This document shows positions 19,123 to 27,388 of a stretch of DNA of 43,920 bases, in pieces. The translations under genes and the position numbers were made by a program. The DNA comes from Actinophytocola sp. (GTDB lineage Bacteria; Actinomycetota; Actinomycetes; Mycobacteriales; Pseudonocardiaceae). Every line of letters begins with the position of its first letter. Within the stretch, counting starts at the first letter, position 1. The notes under the pieces were generated by a model, which saw only the letters and a list, made by a program, of their open reading frames with translations, did no database searches and was not told where the DNA came from. Location: assembly GCA_009377395.1 (NCBI GenBank), contig WHUB01000031.1, positions 1 through 43,920 of the forward strand, in the 5' to 3' direction.

Positions 19123-19196
19123 GCGACAGCAGGCCGGGGGTAGCGACCATCACCCTCCGCATCGCGTCTACCCTGCAAAGGGCAGTGAACACCCGA

Positions 19197-19268
19197 TCCG
19201 CCGTGGTGTAAGTGGCAGCACTTCAGATTTTGGTTCTGACAGTTCAGGTTCGAATCCTGGCGGCGGAG
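19197..19268 (+). tRNA. tRNA-Gln (anticodon TTG)
   Basis: A complete cloverleaf: acceptor stem TCCGCCG (19197-19203) pairs with CGGCGGA (19261-19267). The D arm contains GGTGTAAGTGGCAGC. The anticodon stem TCAGA/TCTGA encloses loop TTTTGGT with anticodon TTG, and the T arm is CAGGTTCGAATCCTG. The discriminator base is G and CCA is not fully encoded. tRNA-Gln just upstream of glmU is also the mycobacterial arrangement. Confidence 0.96.
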
Positions 19269-19294
19269 CAGCGCGATCGCGAGTAGCTAAGGGG

Positions 19295-20989
19295 GTGCGG
19301 CCGCTGCGCCAGGGACAACGCATCCGCGATGCCAGGCGGCCTGCCGTCGTCGACATGTCCGACGCCTGGTTGGTCGGCCGTGCCCGCGAGTTGCGCGCCG
19401 CCGTGCAATCGACCACTCGCGACGAGCAGCTCGGCATCGTCGCCGAACTGGACGGCCTGCTCAACGAGGCCCGCACTCGGGGCGAACCGCTCATGGTGGC
19501 CGACCTGCTGCGCAGTGCCGCGATGGCACGGCTGTCGACGCCGGGGCTCGGTTCACAAGCGGAACCACTGCTGGACGACCTGCTCGCCCACACCCGCAAG
19601 CACGGCCTGCCCGTGCTGCGCGCGGGCGCGCACGCGTTGCAGGGTAAGCGGCTGATCCTGACCGACAAGGAGGACGCCGCGCTGACCGAGATCGCCCGGG
19701 CGCTGGCGATCCTGGACGACCCGCCGACGCCGACGACGACGGCCGAGCGGCGCATCTTCAACCGCTCGCTCGTCACCGCACTGGTCGACTGCTGGCAGGG
19801 GCTCAACGAGCTGGGCCTCTACGAGACGGCGGAAGAGATCAGCGCGCGCTCGCACCGCGCGATGCGGGAGAGCGCGGGCCCGCACGAGATCACGCTGCAG
19901 ATGTTCAACCTCATCGAGATGCTGCTCGCGTGGGCGATCCGGCTGGAGCGGGTCAAGCACAACGACCAGGCGCGGGAGAAGTACGCGCTGGCGGCGTCGG
20001 TCGCGGCCGCGGTGGAGGCGCCGTTCACCGAGTCGCTGTTTCGGCTGCGGGAGGCGCCCGCCGTCGAGCAGATCGGGCTGATCGCGGCGGCAGTCGCCTT
20101 CAACGACCCCGGCCAGACCCACGTCGAGCGGCTGCGCAAGCTGTTCACCCATCGCAGCGGTGACCAGGAGCAGGTGCTCGTCACCATCGCACTGTCGCGC
20201 TGTCTCGGACAATCGGGACAGTGCGAGCAGGCGCGCGAGGTGCTGCTGACCGCGCGCGACGAGGCGCACGCAGGCAACACCCCCACCTCGGCGCGGCTCA
20301 ACATCGACCGGGAGCTGGCGCGATTCGAGCTGACGGCCAACCCGGGCCTGCCGGACGCGGTCGCCGAGTACACCACGGCGCTCGAGCGGGAGCTGTGGGA
20401 CATGCGCGAGTCGCGCGCCGCCGCGTTGCAGGCCCGGCGCAAGCACGAACGGCTGTCCGCCGAGCACGGCGCCATCGCCGCGCAGGCGGCGCAGGCGCTG
20501 CAGGATCCGCTCACCGGGTTGCCGAACCGACGCGCGCTGGACGAGCGGCTCCGTGCGCTGTCCTCGGACGCGAACATGCAGCCGCTGTCGGTGGCGCTGG
20601 TCGACCTCGACGGGTTCAAAGAGGTCAACGACACCCAGTCGCACGCCGAGGGCGACGACGTGCTGCGGGTGATCGCCAGCACGCTGCGGGACGCGCTGCG
20701 CGGGGACGACTTCGTCGCCCGCTACGGCGGCGACGAGTTCGTCGTGCTGCTGCCCGGCGCCCCGGCCGCACCCGCCGCCGCCGCGATGAGCCGTACCGTC
20801 ACCGCGGTCGCCGAGCTGCCCGGTCATCTCTCGCGCGGCGTGACGTTGTCGGTCGGGCTGGTCTCGATGGCGCCGTTCGAGCACCCCGAGTCGGTGCTCG
20901 CCCGCGCCGACGCCGCGATGTACCAGGCAAAACGCAGCGGCGGCAACCGTGTCTCGGCGGCGACGCAGGACGCCCCCGAGGCGTCCTGA
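19295..20989 (+). CDS. GGDEF diguanylate cyclase with helical-repeat N-terminus
   Basis: Predicted to make cyclic di-GMP from two GTP. The C-terminal GGDEF domain (about 405-555) starts [16 protein letters not shown], contains the [10 protein letters not shown] motif and an intact GGDEF active site (478-482). An RxxD inhibitory site (RGDD, 469-472) lies exactly five residues before it, so product feedback is likely. The first 390 residues are Ala/Leu-rich helices resembling TPR-like repeats, ending in a probable signalling coiled coil ([14 protein letters not shown]). There are no membrane segments. The GTG at 19295 touches its Shine-Dalgarno too closely, and ATG 19355 (MSDAWL) is a realistic start. 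It lies between tRNA-Gln and glmU. Confidence 0.9.
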   Translation: MRPLRQGQRIRDARRPAVVDMSDAWLVGRARELRAAVQSTTRDEQLGIVAELDGLLNEARTRGEPLMVADLLRSAAMARLSTPGLGSQAEPLLDDLLAHTRKHGLPVLRAGAHALQGKRLILTDKEDAALTEIARALAILDDPPTPTTTAERRIFNRSLVTALVDCWQGLNELGLYETAEEISARSHRAMRESAGPHEITLQMFNLIEMLLAWAIRLERVKHNDQAREKYALAASVAAAVEAPFTESLFRLREAPAVEQIGLIAAAVAFNDPGQTHVERLRKLFTHRSGDQEQVLVTIALSRCLGQSGQCEQAREVLLTARDEAHAGNTPTSARLNIDRELARFELTANPGLPDAVAEYTTALERELWDMRESRAAALQARRKHERLSAEHGAIAAQAAQALQDPLTGLPNRRALDERLRALSSDANMQPLSVALVDLDGFKEVNDTQSHAEGDDVLRVIASTLRDALRGDDFVARYGGDEFVVLLPGAPAAPAAAAMSRTVTAVAELPGHLSRGVTLSVGLVSMAPFEHPESVLARADAAMYQAKRSGGNRVSAATQDAPEAS

Positions 20990-21038
20990 CGACGTCGTAG
21001 GATCGTTGCCCGCACGAGGTACCCGAGTAGGGAGAGCC

Positions 21039-22490
21039 GTGACCACGCCATTGAGCACGTTGGTCCTCGCCGCAGGTGAGGGCACGCGGATGCGTTCCAC
21101 CACCCCGAAGGTGCTGCACCCGATCGCGGGACGGCCGCTCGTCGAGCACGCCGTCCGGGCGGCGGCCGGGCTCGATCCCGACCACCTGGTCGTGGTCGTC
21201 GGCCACGGTCGCGAGCAGGTCGGCGAGCACCTGGCAGCGGTGGCGGGCACGCTCGGCCGCGAGATCACCACCGCGGTGCAGGAGCGCCAGGACGGCACCG
21301 GCGACGCGGTGCGGTGCGCGCTCGACGCGCTGCCCGCCGATCTCGGCGGCACCGTGCTGGTCAGCTACGGCGACGTGCCGCTGCTCGACACCGCCACCTT
21401 GGCCGAGCTGCTGGCCGAGCACACCGGGGCGAACAACGCGGCCACCGTGCTGACCTCGGTCGCGCCCGACCCGAGCGGTTATGGGCGCATCGTCCGCGAC
21501 GAACACGGCGAGGTGCGCGCGATCGTCGAGCACAAGGACTGCGACCAGGACCAGCTGGCCATCGACGAGATCAACTCCGGGGTGTACGCCTTCGACGCCG
21601 CCGTGCTGGCGGACGGACTGCGCAGGCTGTCCACCGACAACTCGCAGGGCGAGCTGTACCTGACCGACATCCTCGGCATCGCCCGCGGCGACGGCCGCTC
21701 GGTCGGCGCGCTCGTCGTCGACGACCCGTGGCTGACCGAGGGCGTCAACGACCGGGTGCAGCTTTCCGCGCTGGGTGCCGAGCTGAACCGGCGGATCGTG
21801 CGCGGCTGGCAGCGGGCCGGGGTGACCGTGGTCGATCCGGCGTCGGTGTGGATCGACAGCGACGTCGCGCTGGCCCGAGACGTCACCATCGAGCCGGGCG
21901 TCCAGCTCAAGGCGGGCACCCGGGTGGCCGAAGGCGCCGGCATCGGCCCCGACTGCACGCTCAGCCGGATCGAGGTCGGCGCGGAGGCGTCGGTGGTGCG
22001 CACGCACGGCAGCGACTCCGTGATCGGCGCGGGGGCGTCGGTCGGCCCGTTCACCTATCTGCGGCCGGGCACCGTGGTGGGGACCGACGCCAAGCTGGGC
22101 ACGTTCGTCGAGACCAAGAACGCCGAGATCGGGACCGGGTCGAAGGTCCCGCACCTGACCTATGTCGGGGATGCGACCATTGGGGAGCACAGCAATATAG
22201 GAGCGTCGAGCGTCTTCGTCAACTACGACGGGGTGAACAAACATCACACGACCATCGGCTCGCATGTGAAGACCGGATCGGACAATATGTTCGTCGCACC
22301 GGTCACCATCGGCGATGGTGCCTACACCGGCGCCGGGTCGGTGATCAGGCGGAACGTGCCGCCTGGCGCGCTCGCCGTCTCCGGTGGGCCACAGCGCAAC
22401 ATCGAGGGCTGGGTGGCACGGCGCAGGCCGGGCACCCCGGCGGCGGAGGCGGCCGAGAAGGCACTCGCCGAGCAGGACAACGAGGAGTAA
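21039..22490 (+). CDS. glmU: Bifunctional N-acetylglucosamine-1-phosphate uridyltransferase / glucosamine-1-phosphate acetyltransferase
   Basis: Makes UDP-GlcNAc, the precursor of peptidoglycan and arabinogalactan linker, in the cytoplasm. The N-terminal pyrophosphorylase domain has the loop [15 protein letters not shown] (about 10-24). From about residue 250 the left-handed beta-helix of hexapeptide repeats carries the acetyltransferase, including [10 protein letters not shown] and the late [14 protein letters not shown] region. The GTG at 21039 is preceded by GGGAGA at suitable distance, giving 483 aa. The gene ends 5 bp before prs, whose Shine-Dalgarno lies within its last codons, so the two form an operon. 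Confidence 0.97.
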   Translation: MTTPLSTLVLAAGEGTRMRSTTPKVLHPIAGRPLVEHAVRAAAGLDPDHLVVVVGHGREQVGEHLAAVAGTLGREITTAVQERQDGTGDAVRCALDALPADLGGTVLVSYGDVPLLDTATLAELLAEHTGANNAATVLTSVAPDPSGYGRIVRDEHGEVRAIVEHKDCDQDQLAIDEINSGVYAFDAAVLADGLRRLSTDNSQGELYLTDILGIARGDGRSVGALVVDDPWLTEGVNDRVQLSALGAELNRRIVRGWQRAGVTVVDPASVWIDSDVALARDVTIEPGVQLKAGTRVAEGAGIGPDCTLSRIEVGAEASVVRTHGSDSVIGAGASVGPFTYLRPGTVVGTDAKLGTFVETKNAEIGTGSKVPHLTYVGDATIGEHSNIGASSVFVNYDGVNKHHTTIGSHVKTGSDNMFVAPVTIGDGAYTGAGSVIRRNVPPGALAVSGGPQRNIEGWVARRRPGTPAAEAAEKALAEQDNEE

Positions 22491-22495
22491 CAGCG

Positions 22496-23476
22496 ATGAG
22501 TTCGAAGTCGGGAACGCCTAAGAAGAATCTGATGCTGTTCGCCGGGCGCTCGCACCTCGAGCTCGCCGAAGAGGTCGCGAAGTGCCTCAACGTCAGCATC
22601 ACGCCGCAGCAGGCGCGCACCTTCGCCAACGGTGAGATCTTCGTCCGGTTCGAGGAGTCGGTGCGCGGCACCGACGCCTTCGTGATCCAGAGCCACTGTC
22701 CGCCGATCAACGAGTGGATCATGGAGCAGCTGATCATGGTGGACGCGCTGAAGCGTGCCAGCGCCAAGCGCATCACCGTGATCATGCCGTTCTACCCCTA
22801 CAGCAGGCAGGACAAGAAGCACAAAGGCCGTGAGCCGATCTCGGCGCGGCTGATCGCCGACATGTTCAAGGTGGCGGGCGCCGACCGGATCATGACGGTC
22901 GACCTGCACACGGCGCAGATCCAGGGCTTCTTCGACGGGCCGGTCGACCACCTGTTCGCGCAGACGGTGCTGTGCGACTACCTGAACGAGCACTACGGCG
23001 ACCAGCCGATCACCGTCGTCTCGCCGGACTCCGGCCGGGTGCGGCTCGCCGAGAAGTGGGCGCACGAGCTCGGCAACCGGCCGATCGCGTTCATCCACAA
23101 GACCCGCGACCCCGACCGGCCGAACGAGGCCATGGCGAACCGCGTCGTCGGTGACGCCAAGGACCGGCTGTGCGTGATCATCGACGACATGATCGACACC
23201 GGTGGCACGGTGGCCGGGGCGGTACAGGTGCTCAAGCAGGGGGGCGCGTCCGACGTCGTGGTCGCCGCGACCCACGGCGTGCTCTCCGACCCGGCGCCGG
23301 AGCGGCTCGCCACCTGCGGCGCACGGGAGCTGGTGTTCACCAACACGCTGCCTATCCCGGACGAGAAGCGCTTCCCCGGCATGACGGTGCTGTCGATCGC
23401 GCCGCTGATCGCGCGGGCGATCGAGCAGGTCTTCGAGGACGGCTCAGTGACCAGCCTGTTCGACGGCAACGCCTGA
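22496..23476 (+). CDS. prs: Ribose-phosphate pyrophosphokinase
   Basis: Transfers pyrophosphate from ATP to ribose-5-phosphate, giving PRPP for nucleotide, His, Trp and decaprenylphosphoryl-arabinose synthesis. 326 aa, class I. Motifs: FANGEIFVRFEESVRG near the N-terminus, the flexible loop FYPYSRQDKKHKGREPISA, DLHTAQIQGFF with the metal-binding His, and PRPP loop VIIDDMIDTGGT. The start ATG follows GAGGAG in the glmU stop region. A GC-rich hairpin follows the stop, so the glmU-prs unit probably ends there. Confidence 0.98.
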   Translation: MSSKSGTPKKNLMLFAGRSHLELAEEVAKCLNVSITPQQARTFANGEIFVRFEESVRGTDAFVIQSHCPPINEWIMEQLIMVDALKRASAKRITVIMPFYPYSRQDKKHKGREPISARLIADMFKVAGADRIMTVDLHTAQIQGFFDGPVDHLFAQTVLCDYLNEHYGDQPITVVSPDSGRVRLAEKWAHELGNRPIAFIHKTRDPDRPNEAMANRVVGDAKDRLCVIIDDMIDTGGTVAGAVQVLKQGGASDVVVAATHGVLSDPAPERLATCGARELVFTNTLPIPDEKRFPGMTVLSIAPLIARAIEQVFEDGSVTSLFDGNA

Positions 23477-23480
23477 ACAC

Positions 23481-23494
23481 CCCCGTTCGCGGGG
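23481..23494 (+). terminator. Short stable hairpin after prs
   Basis: CCCCG-TTCG-CGGGG: a five-base-pair stem closed by a UUCG tetraloop, starting 4 bp after the prs stop. There is no following T-run, as is common for actinobacterial terminators. It is immediately followed by a likely promoter for rplY. Confidence 0.5.
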
Positions 23495-23509
23495 ACGATC
23501 CGGCGGGGC

Positions 23510-23662
23510 TAGACTGTGCGGGTTGCCCCGGCGAGGCGGGTTTCGGCCTGGCGTGATCGACGTGGCGGTCTTCGGATGCCGCGCGCCGTCATGCGCGAAG
23601 CCCCTCACGCCGGGTCGACCCCGAGCAAGCCCCATCCCTGGCGAGTATCAAGGAGAATTCCG
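23510..23662 (+). promoter_or_regulatory. rplY promoter and long 5' leader
   Basis: TAGACT at 23510-23515 fits a -10 hexamer and would place the transcript start near 23522, leaving about 140 bases of GC-rich leader before the TTG start of rplY. The leader has no convincing gene. I see no recognisable ribosomal-protein leader fold, though its length allows one. No good -35 was found. Confidence 0.4.
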
Positions 23663-24313
23663 TTGGACGAGGTACGTCTGTCCGTTGAGCAGCGCTCCGA
23701 GTTCGGCAAGGGCGCCGCGCGGCGCACCCGCCGTGCCGGCAAGATTCCCGCCGTGCTGTACGGGCACGGCTCCGACCCGAAACACCTGGCGCTGCCCACG
23801 ATCGAGTTCGCCCGCGTCATCAGGGACCACGGTCGCAACTCCGTGATCACCCTCAAGATCGACGGTGAGCGTAAGTCCCAGCTCGCACTGACCAAGACGA
23901 TCACCGTGCACCCGCTGAAGAACTACATCGAGCACGTCGACCTGCTGCTGCTCAAGCGCGGCGAGAAGGTCACCGTCGACATCCCGGTCGTGCTCACCGG
24001 CGACCCGGTCAGCGGCACGCTGGTCAACCAGGACCACGACACCCTCTCGGTCGAGGTGGACGCGCTGCACATCCCGGAGCAGTTCGAGGTGTCGCTCGAA
24101 GGCGCCGAGATCGGCACCCACATCTACGCGGCCGACGTCGAGATGCCCGAGGGCGCGACGCTGCTGACCGACGGCGAGGCCCTGGTCGCCGCCGTCAACG
24201 AGGCGCCGACGGCCGAGTCGCTCGAGGAGCCGACCGAGGAAGAGGAAGAAGAGGCTGCCGCCGAGGCAGAGGCCGCCACCGAGGAGGCCGAGGCAGAGGA
24301 GTCCAGCGAGTAA
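23663..24313 (+). CDS. rplY: 50S ribosomal protein L25/general stress protein Ctc
   Basis: Binds 5S rRNA in the large subunit. 216 aa: an L25 domain (residues 1-92, [28 protein letters not shown]) followed by the beta-barrel TL5/Ctc domain (95-185) and a very acidic tail of Glu/Ala repeats (about 190-216). The start is TTG at 23663, chosen because AGGAG lies seven bases before it and homology begins there. The longer frame upstream has no family match. pth follows after one base, so the two are co-transcribed. Confidence 0.95.
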   Translation: MDEVRLSVEQRSEFGKGAARRTRRAGKIPAVLYGHGSDPKHLALPTIEFARVIRDHGRNSVITLKIDGERKSQLALTKTITVHPLKNYIEHVDLLLLKRGEKVTVDIPVVLTGDPVSGTLVNQDHDTLSVEVDALHIPEQFEVSLEGAEIGTHIYAADVEMPEGATLLTDGEALVAAVNEAPTAESLEEPTEEEEEEAAAEAEAATEEAEAEESSE

Positions 24314-24314
24314 C

Positions 24315-24905
24315 GTGTCCGAACAGGACATTCCGGGGGCCGGCGAGCGGGTGCTGCTCGCCGGCCTCGGTAATCCGGGACCCGCGTACGCGGGCAACCG
24401 GCACAATGTCGGGTTTCTCGTCGCCGATGAGCTCGCGGGCCGCGTCGGCGGCAAGTTCAAGGCGCACAAGTCGGGTGCCGACGTCGTCGAGGGCAGGCTG
24501 GCGGGCACGCCGGTGGTGCTCGCCAAGCCGCGCTCGTTCATGAACCTCTCCGGCGGCCCGATCGCCGGTCTCGCGCGGTTCTTCAAGATCCCCGCCACCG
24601 GCATCGTCGCGGTGCATGACGAGCTGGACATCGACTTCGGCGCGGTCCGGCTCAAGTTCGGCGGTGGCGAGAGCGGCCACAATGGACTGCGGTCGATCTC
24701 GAAGTCGCTCGGTACCCGCGACTACTACCGGGTGCGGTTCGGCGTCGGCCGCCCGCCGGGCCGGATGGCCCCGGCCGACTTCGTGCTCAAAGACTTCTCC
24801 CGGGCAGAACAACGCGAGCTCGGCTACTATGTCGACCACTGCGCCGACGCCGTCGAGGAGCTGGTCAGCAAGGGCCTGACCTCAGCCCAGAACCGCTTTC
24901 ACTGA
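24315..24905 (+). CDS. pth: Peptidyl-tRNA hydrolase
   Basis: Releases tRNA from prematurely dropped peptidyl-tRNAs. 196 aa from the GTG at 24315. The family landmarks are [17 protein letters not shown] with the catalytic His30, [19 protein letters not shown] with the catalytic Asp, and [12 protein letters not shown]. It is directly behind rplY, the usual actinobacterial pair. Its stop is 10 bp from the convergent vapC stop. Confidence 0.97.
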   Translation: MSEQDIPGAGERVLLAGLGNPGPAYAGNRHNVGFLVADELAGRVGGKFKAHKSGADVVEGRLAGTPVVLAKPRSFMNLSGGPIAGLARFFKIPATGIVAVHDELDIDFGAVRLKFGGGESGHNGLRSISKSLGTRDYYRVRFGVGRPPGRMAPADFVLKDFSRAEQRELGYYVDHCADAVEELVSKGLTSAQNRFH

Positions 24906-24915
24906 GGGGCGTGGG

Positions 24916-25323
24916 TCACGGCAGAACCGTGAACCGCCCGCCGCCAATCGGCCGGACCACGTTGAAGTGCTTGCGATCCAGCGTTGCCATGGTTCTGGTG
25001 CGGTAGCGATCGGCCAGCACAACGTTCGACGCGTCCGTGACCCCGATGTCTTGGTCACGGTACTTCTCGACGACAGACGCTGCCTCTTCGAGATCCGGTG
25101 CGCCGATGGCGGGAAGCTCCCACGCACCGCCAGAAAGCTCGCGCAGCACCGCAAGCTCCGCGTCAACGCCGATGCGAGTGGCGACAAGGTAATCGACTTC
25201 GGCGACAACGTAGGGAGAGACCACAAGAACCTCGCTGGTGGCCTCGATGGCCTCTCGTACCGCCTCGTGGTCGGGTTCGCTGTTGTCGAAGTAGGCCAGC
25301 AACGCGCTGGTGTCGACGATCAC
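24916..25323 (-). CDS. vapC: VapC-type PIN-domain toxin ribonuclease
   Basis: A 135-aa PIN-domain endoribonuclease. The acidic active-site residues are all present: D4 in MIVDTSALLAYF, E42 in VVAEVDYLV, D97 in VTDASNVVLAD and D116 in MATLDRKHF. Toxins of this class cleave tRNAs or rRNA and are neutralised by the VapB partner. The GTG start overlaps the vapB stop (GTGA), so toxin translation depends on antitoxin translation. The pair sits between pth and the acyl-ligase gene. Confidence 0.92.
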   Translation of the reverse strand: MIVDTSALLAYFDNSEPDHEAVREAIEATSEVLVVSPYVVAEVDYLVATRIGVDAELAVLRELSGGAWELPAIGAPDLEEAASVVEKYRDQDIGVTDASNVVLADRYRTRTMATLDRKHFNVVRPIGGGRFTVLP

Positions 25324-25535
25324 CGCTCACCGAAGCCGGTCAGCAGCTCCTCGGCGCGCCGGGCGATCGGCTCCGTGCCGCTATAGAGCGCGCCCTTCGG
25401 CCGGGGCCGCTCGCCGCCGACCGCGGATCGGATCGACTCGCGGATGATTTCCGCCTCAGAGACCCCGCGCTGCTGAGAAGCGCGCTTCACCGCTGCTTTC
25501 AGGTCGTCGGGAAGGTAGACGGTCGTCTTCTCCAT
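25320..25535 (-). CDS. vapB: VapB-type ribbon-helix-helix antitoxin
   Basis: A 71-aa antitoxin beginning MEKTTVYLPDDLKAAVKRAS: a DNA-binding beta strand followed by two helices (QQRGVSEAEIIRESIRSAV), then an extended C-terminal tail that would wrap VapC. It overlaps vapC by four bases. The operator lies immediately upstream, squeezed against the stop of the preceding gene. Confidence 0.9.
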   Translation of the reverse strand: MEKTTVYLPDDLKAAVKRASQQRGVSEAEIIRESIRSAVGGERPRPKGALYSGTEPIARRAEELLTGFGER

Positions 25536-25542
25536 TGACGTA

Positions 25543-25562
25543 TGGTACCACCGCTGGCACCA
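25543..25562 (-). promoter_or_regulatory. vapBC operator/promoter
   Basis: Two near-identical 8-bp motifs, TGGTACCA (25543-25550, itself a perfect palindrome) and TGGCACCA (25555-25562), lie 8-27 bp before the vapB start codon, with a 4-bp spacer. This suits cooperative ribbon-helix-helix binding and autoregulation. On the minus strand TACCAT ends about six bases before ATG, so the mRNA could be leaderless. Confidence 0.5.
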
Positions 25563-25563
25563 G

Positions 25564-27252
25564 TCAGGTGCTCGCCTTGTCGATCTCGTTGGCGTAGGTG
25601 GATGCCGTCGCGGCGCGCTTGACCTTGCCGGACGGCGTCTTGGGCAGGCTTCCCGGCGAGAGCACGAGCACCGAGAACGGCCGCACCCCCACCGCGTCGG
25701 TCACGCGGGCCGTCACCTCCTTGGCCAGCGTGCGTTCCTCGTCGGTGCCGGCCAGCGTGGATTCCAGCACGACGGCGTAGCGCTCCCGGCGCGTCCCGGC
25801 GTCGATGCGGACCGCGATCGCGTTACCGGCCCGCACCCCCGACACCGCCTGGGCGGCGCGCTCGACGTCGGTCGGGTAGATGTTGCGCCCGCCCATGATG
25901 ATGACGTCCTTGCCCCTGCCGCAGATCACGATCTGGCCGTCGACCAGGTAGCCGAGGTCGCCGGTGGCGAACCAGCCGTCGGCGTCCTGGGTGTCGAGCG
26001 GGCCGTCGACGGTGAGGTATCCGGGCGTCACGGCGTCGCCACGCAGCCTGATCTCACCCACCTCACGCTCGCCGAGCACGGTGCCGTCCACGGCGACGAT
26101 CTGCGCCTCGAGGTCACGCAACGGCCTGCCGAGCACGGCGAACGCCCGCACCTTGTCGGTGCCGCGCCGGGGATCGTCCTCGGCCACCGGCACCGCGCGG
26201 TTGTCCGCCTCGAGCGCGTCCGGGTCGATGACGTCGACCACCATCCCCGCGCCGAGCGGCGCGAACGACACCGCGAGCGTGGCCTCGGCGAGACCGTAGG
26301 CGGGAAACATCGCCCCGGCATCGAGGCCGAACCGCGCTCCGGCGTCGGTGAACGTGCGCACCGCCTCCGGGTCGATCGGCTCGGCCCCGTTGAGCGCGAT
26401 CCGGAGGCTGGACAGGTCGTATGCCGCGTCGTCGCCGCCGACCCGAGCCAGCCGCTTCCCCGCGATCGCGTAGGCGAAGTTCGGCGCGGCGGTGACCGTC
26501 CCCCGATAACGGCTGATCAGGTCCGGCCACAGCAGCGGGCCGCTGAGGAACTCCACCGGCGTGACCTTCACCAGCTCGATGCCGAAGGTCATCGGCACGG
26601 TCAGGAACCCGACCATGCCCATATCGTGGAACAGCGGCAGCCACGACACCATGGTGTCGCCATCGGGATCGAGCCCGGCGCGCTCGGCCATGGCGGACAG
26701 GTTCGAGAACAGGTTGCGGTGGGTGATCTTGACGGCCTTCGGCTCGGCGGTCGACCCGCTGGTCAGCTGCATCAGCGCCAGCTCGTCCTCCCCCACCGTC
26801 ACCGCCTCGCCGAGCGGCTCGGCGTCGAACAGGTCGTTTATCATCCGGTAGCCGATGCCGTTCTCCTCCAGCACCGGCGCGAGCTGGTCGAACGGGTCGC
26901 CGAGCAGCACCAGGTCGGAGCCGATCATGCGTAGCACGGTGAGGGTGTCCGAGGCCCACTCGGCCAGGTCGGTGCGCGGGGTCGGCTGATGCAGCATGGT
27001 CACACTGCCGCCCGCCAGCCACACCGCCTGCACCGTCGGCGCGATCAACGCCGGTGCGGCCGCGAGCACCCCGACCGCCCCGCCCGGCCGGAGCCCGTCC
27101 GAGGTGAGCCCGCCCGCGACGCGGCGGGCCCGCTCGTGCACCTCGGCCCACGTCGTCCGCACCGGGTCGTGCGGCTCGCCTGTGGTCATGCCGCGCTTGC
27201 CGCCGCCGTCGGAGAGGACGGTCGCTGTCAGTTGGTCGACGAACCTGCTCAT
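25564..27252 (-). CDS. Fatty acyl-AMP/acyl-CoA ligase (Pks16/FAAL-like)
   Basis: Adenylate-forming enzyme that activates a carboxylic acid, probably a fatty acid, as an acyl-AMP. 562 aa from the ATG at 27252, which has an ideal AGGAGG upstream. Motifs: P-loop LTSGSTAEPKAVKITH, YGLAEATL, the aspartate region DGWFATGDLGYL, the hinge GRGKDVIIMGGRNIYP, and the C-terminal lysine region PKTPSGKVKR. It sits at the place of mycobacterial Rv1013 (pks16). With no polyketide synthase nearby, the acceptor (CoA or a carrier protein) cannot be told. Confidence 0.9.
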   Translation of the reverse strand: MSRFVDQLTATVLSDGGGKRGMTTGEPHDPVRTTWAEVHERARRVAGGLTSDGLRPGGAVGVLAAAPALIAPTVQAVWLAGGSVTMLHQPTPRTDLAEWASDTLTVLRMIGSDLVLLGDPFDQLAPVLEENGIGYRMINDLFDAEPLGEAVTVGEDELALMQLTSGSTAEPKAVKITHRNLFSNLSAMAERAGLDPDGDTMVSWLPLFHDMGMVGFLTVPMTFGIELVKVTPVEFLSGPLLWPDLISRYRGTVTAAPNFAYAIAGKRLARVGGDDAAYDLSSLRIALNGAEPIDPEAVRTFTDAGARFGLDAGAMFPAYGLAEATLAVSFAPLGAGMVVDVIDPDALEADNRAVPVAEDDPRRGTDKVRAFAVLGRPLRDLEAQIVAVDGTVLGEREVGEIRLRGDAVTPGYLTVDGPLDTQDADGWFATGDLGYLVDGQIVICGRGKDVIIMGGRNIYPTDVERAAQAVSGVRAGNAIAVRIDAGTRRERYAVVLESTLAGTDEERTLAKEVTARVTDAVGVRPFSVLVLSPGSLPKTPSGKVKRAATASTYANEIDKAST

Positions 27253-27388
27253 ACGGCCTCCTGATCGCGCGCGGCACGCCGCGCCGACGACACGGCGTCG
27301 GCCAGCATGGTGTCCGATGATTCGGACCTGCAAGCAGTCCTCATACGGCCGAGCCTATAGACCACATCGTTGCTACCGACACACGGCA

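Noticed and set aside
27290-27320. Possible degenerate 21-bp unit upstream of the acyl-ligase gene
   Set aside because: Only short GTGTCC and GACACGGCG pieces match and they are not in a 21-bp register.
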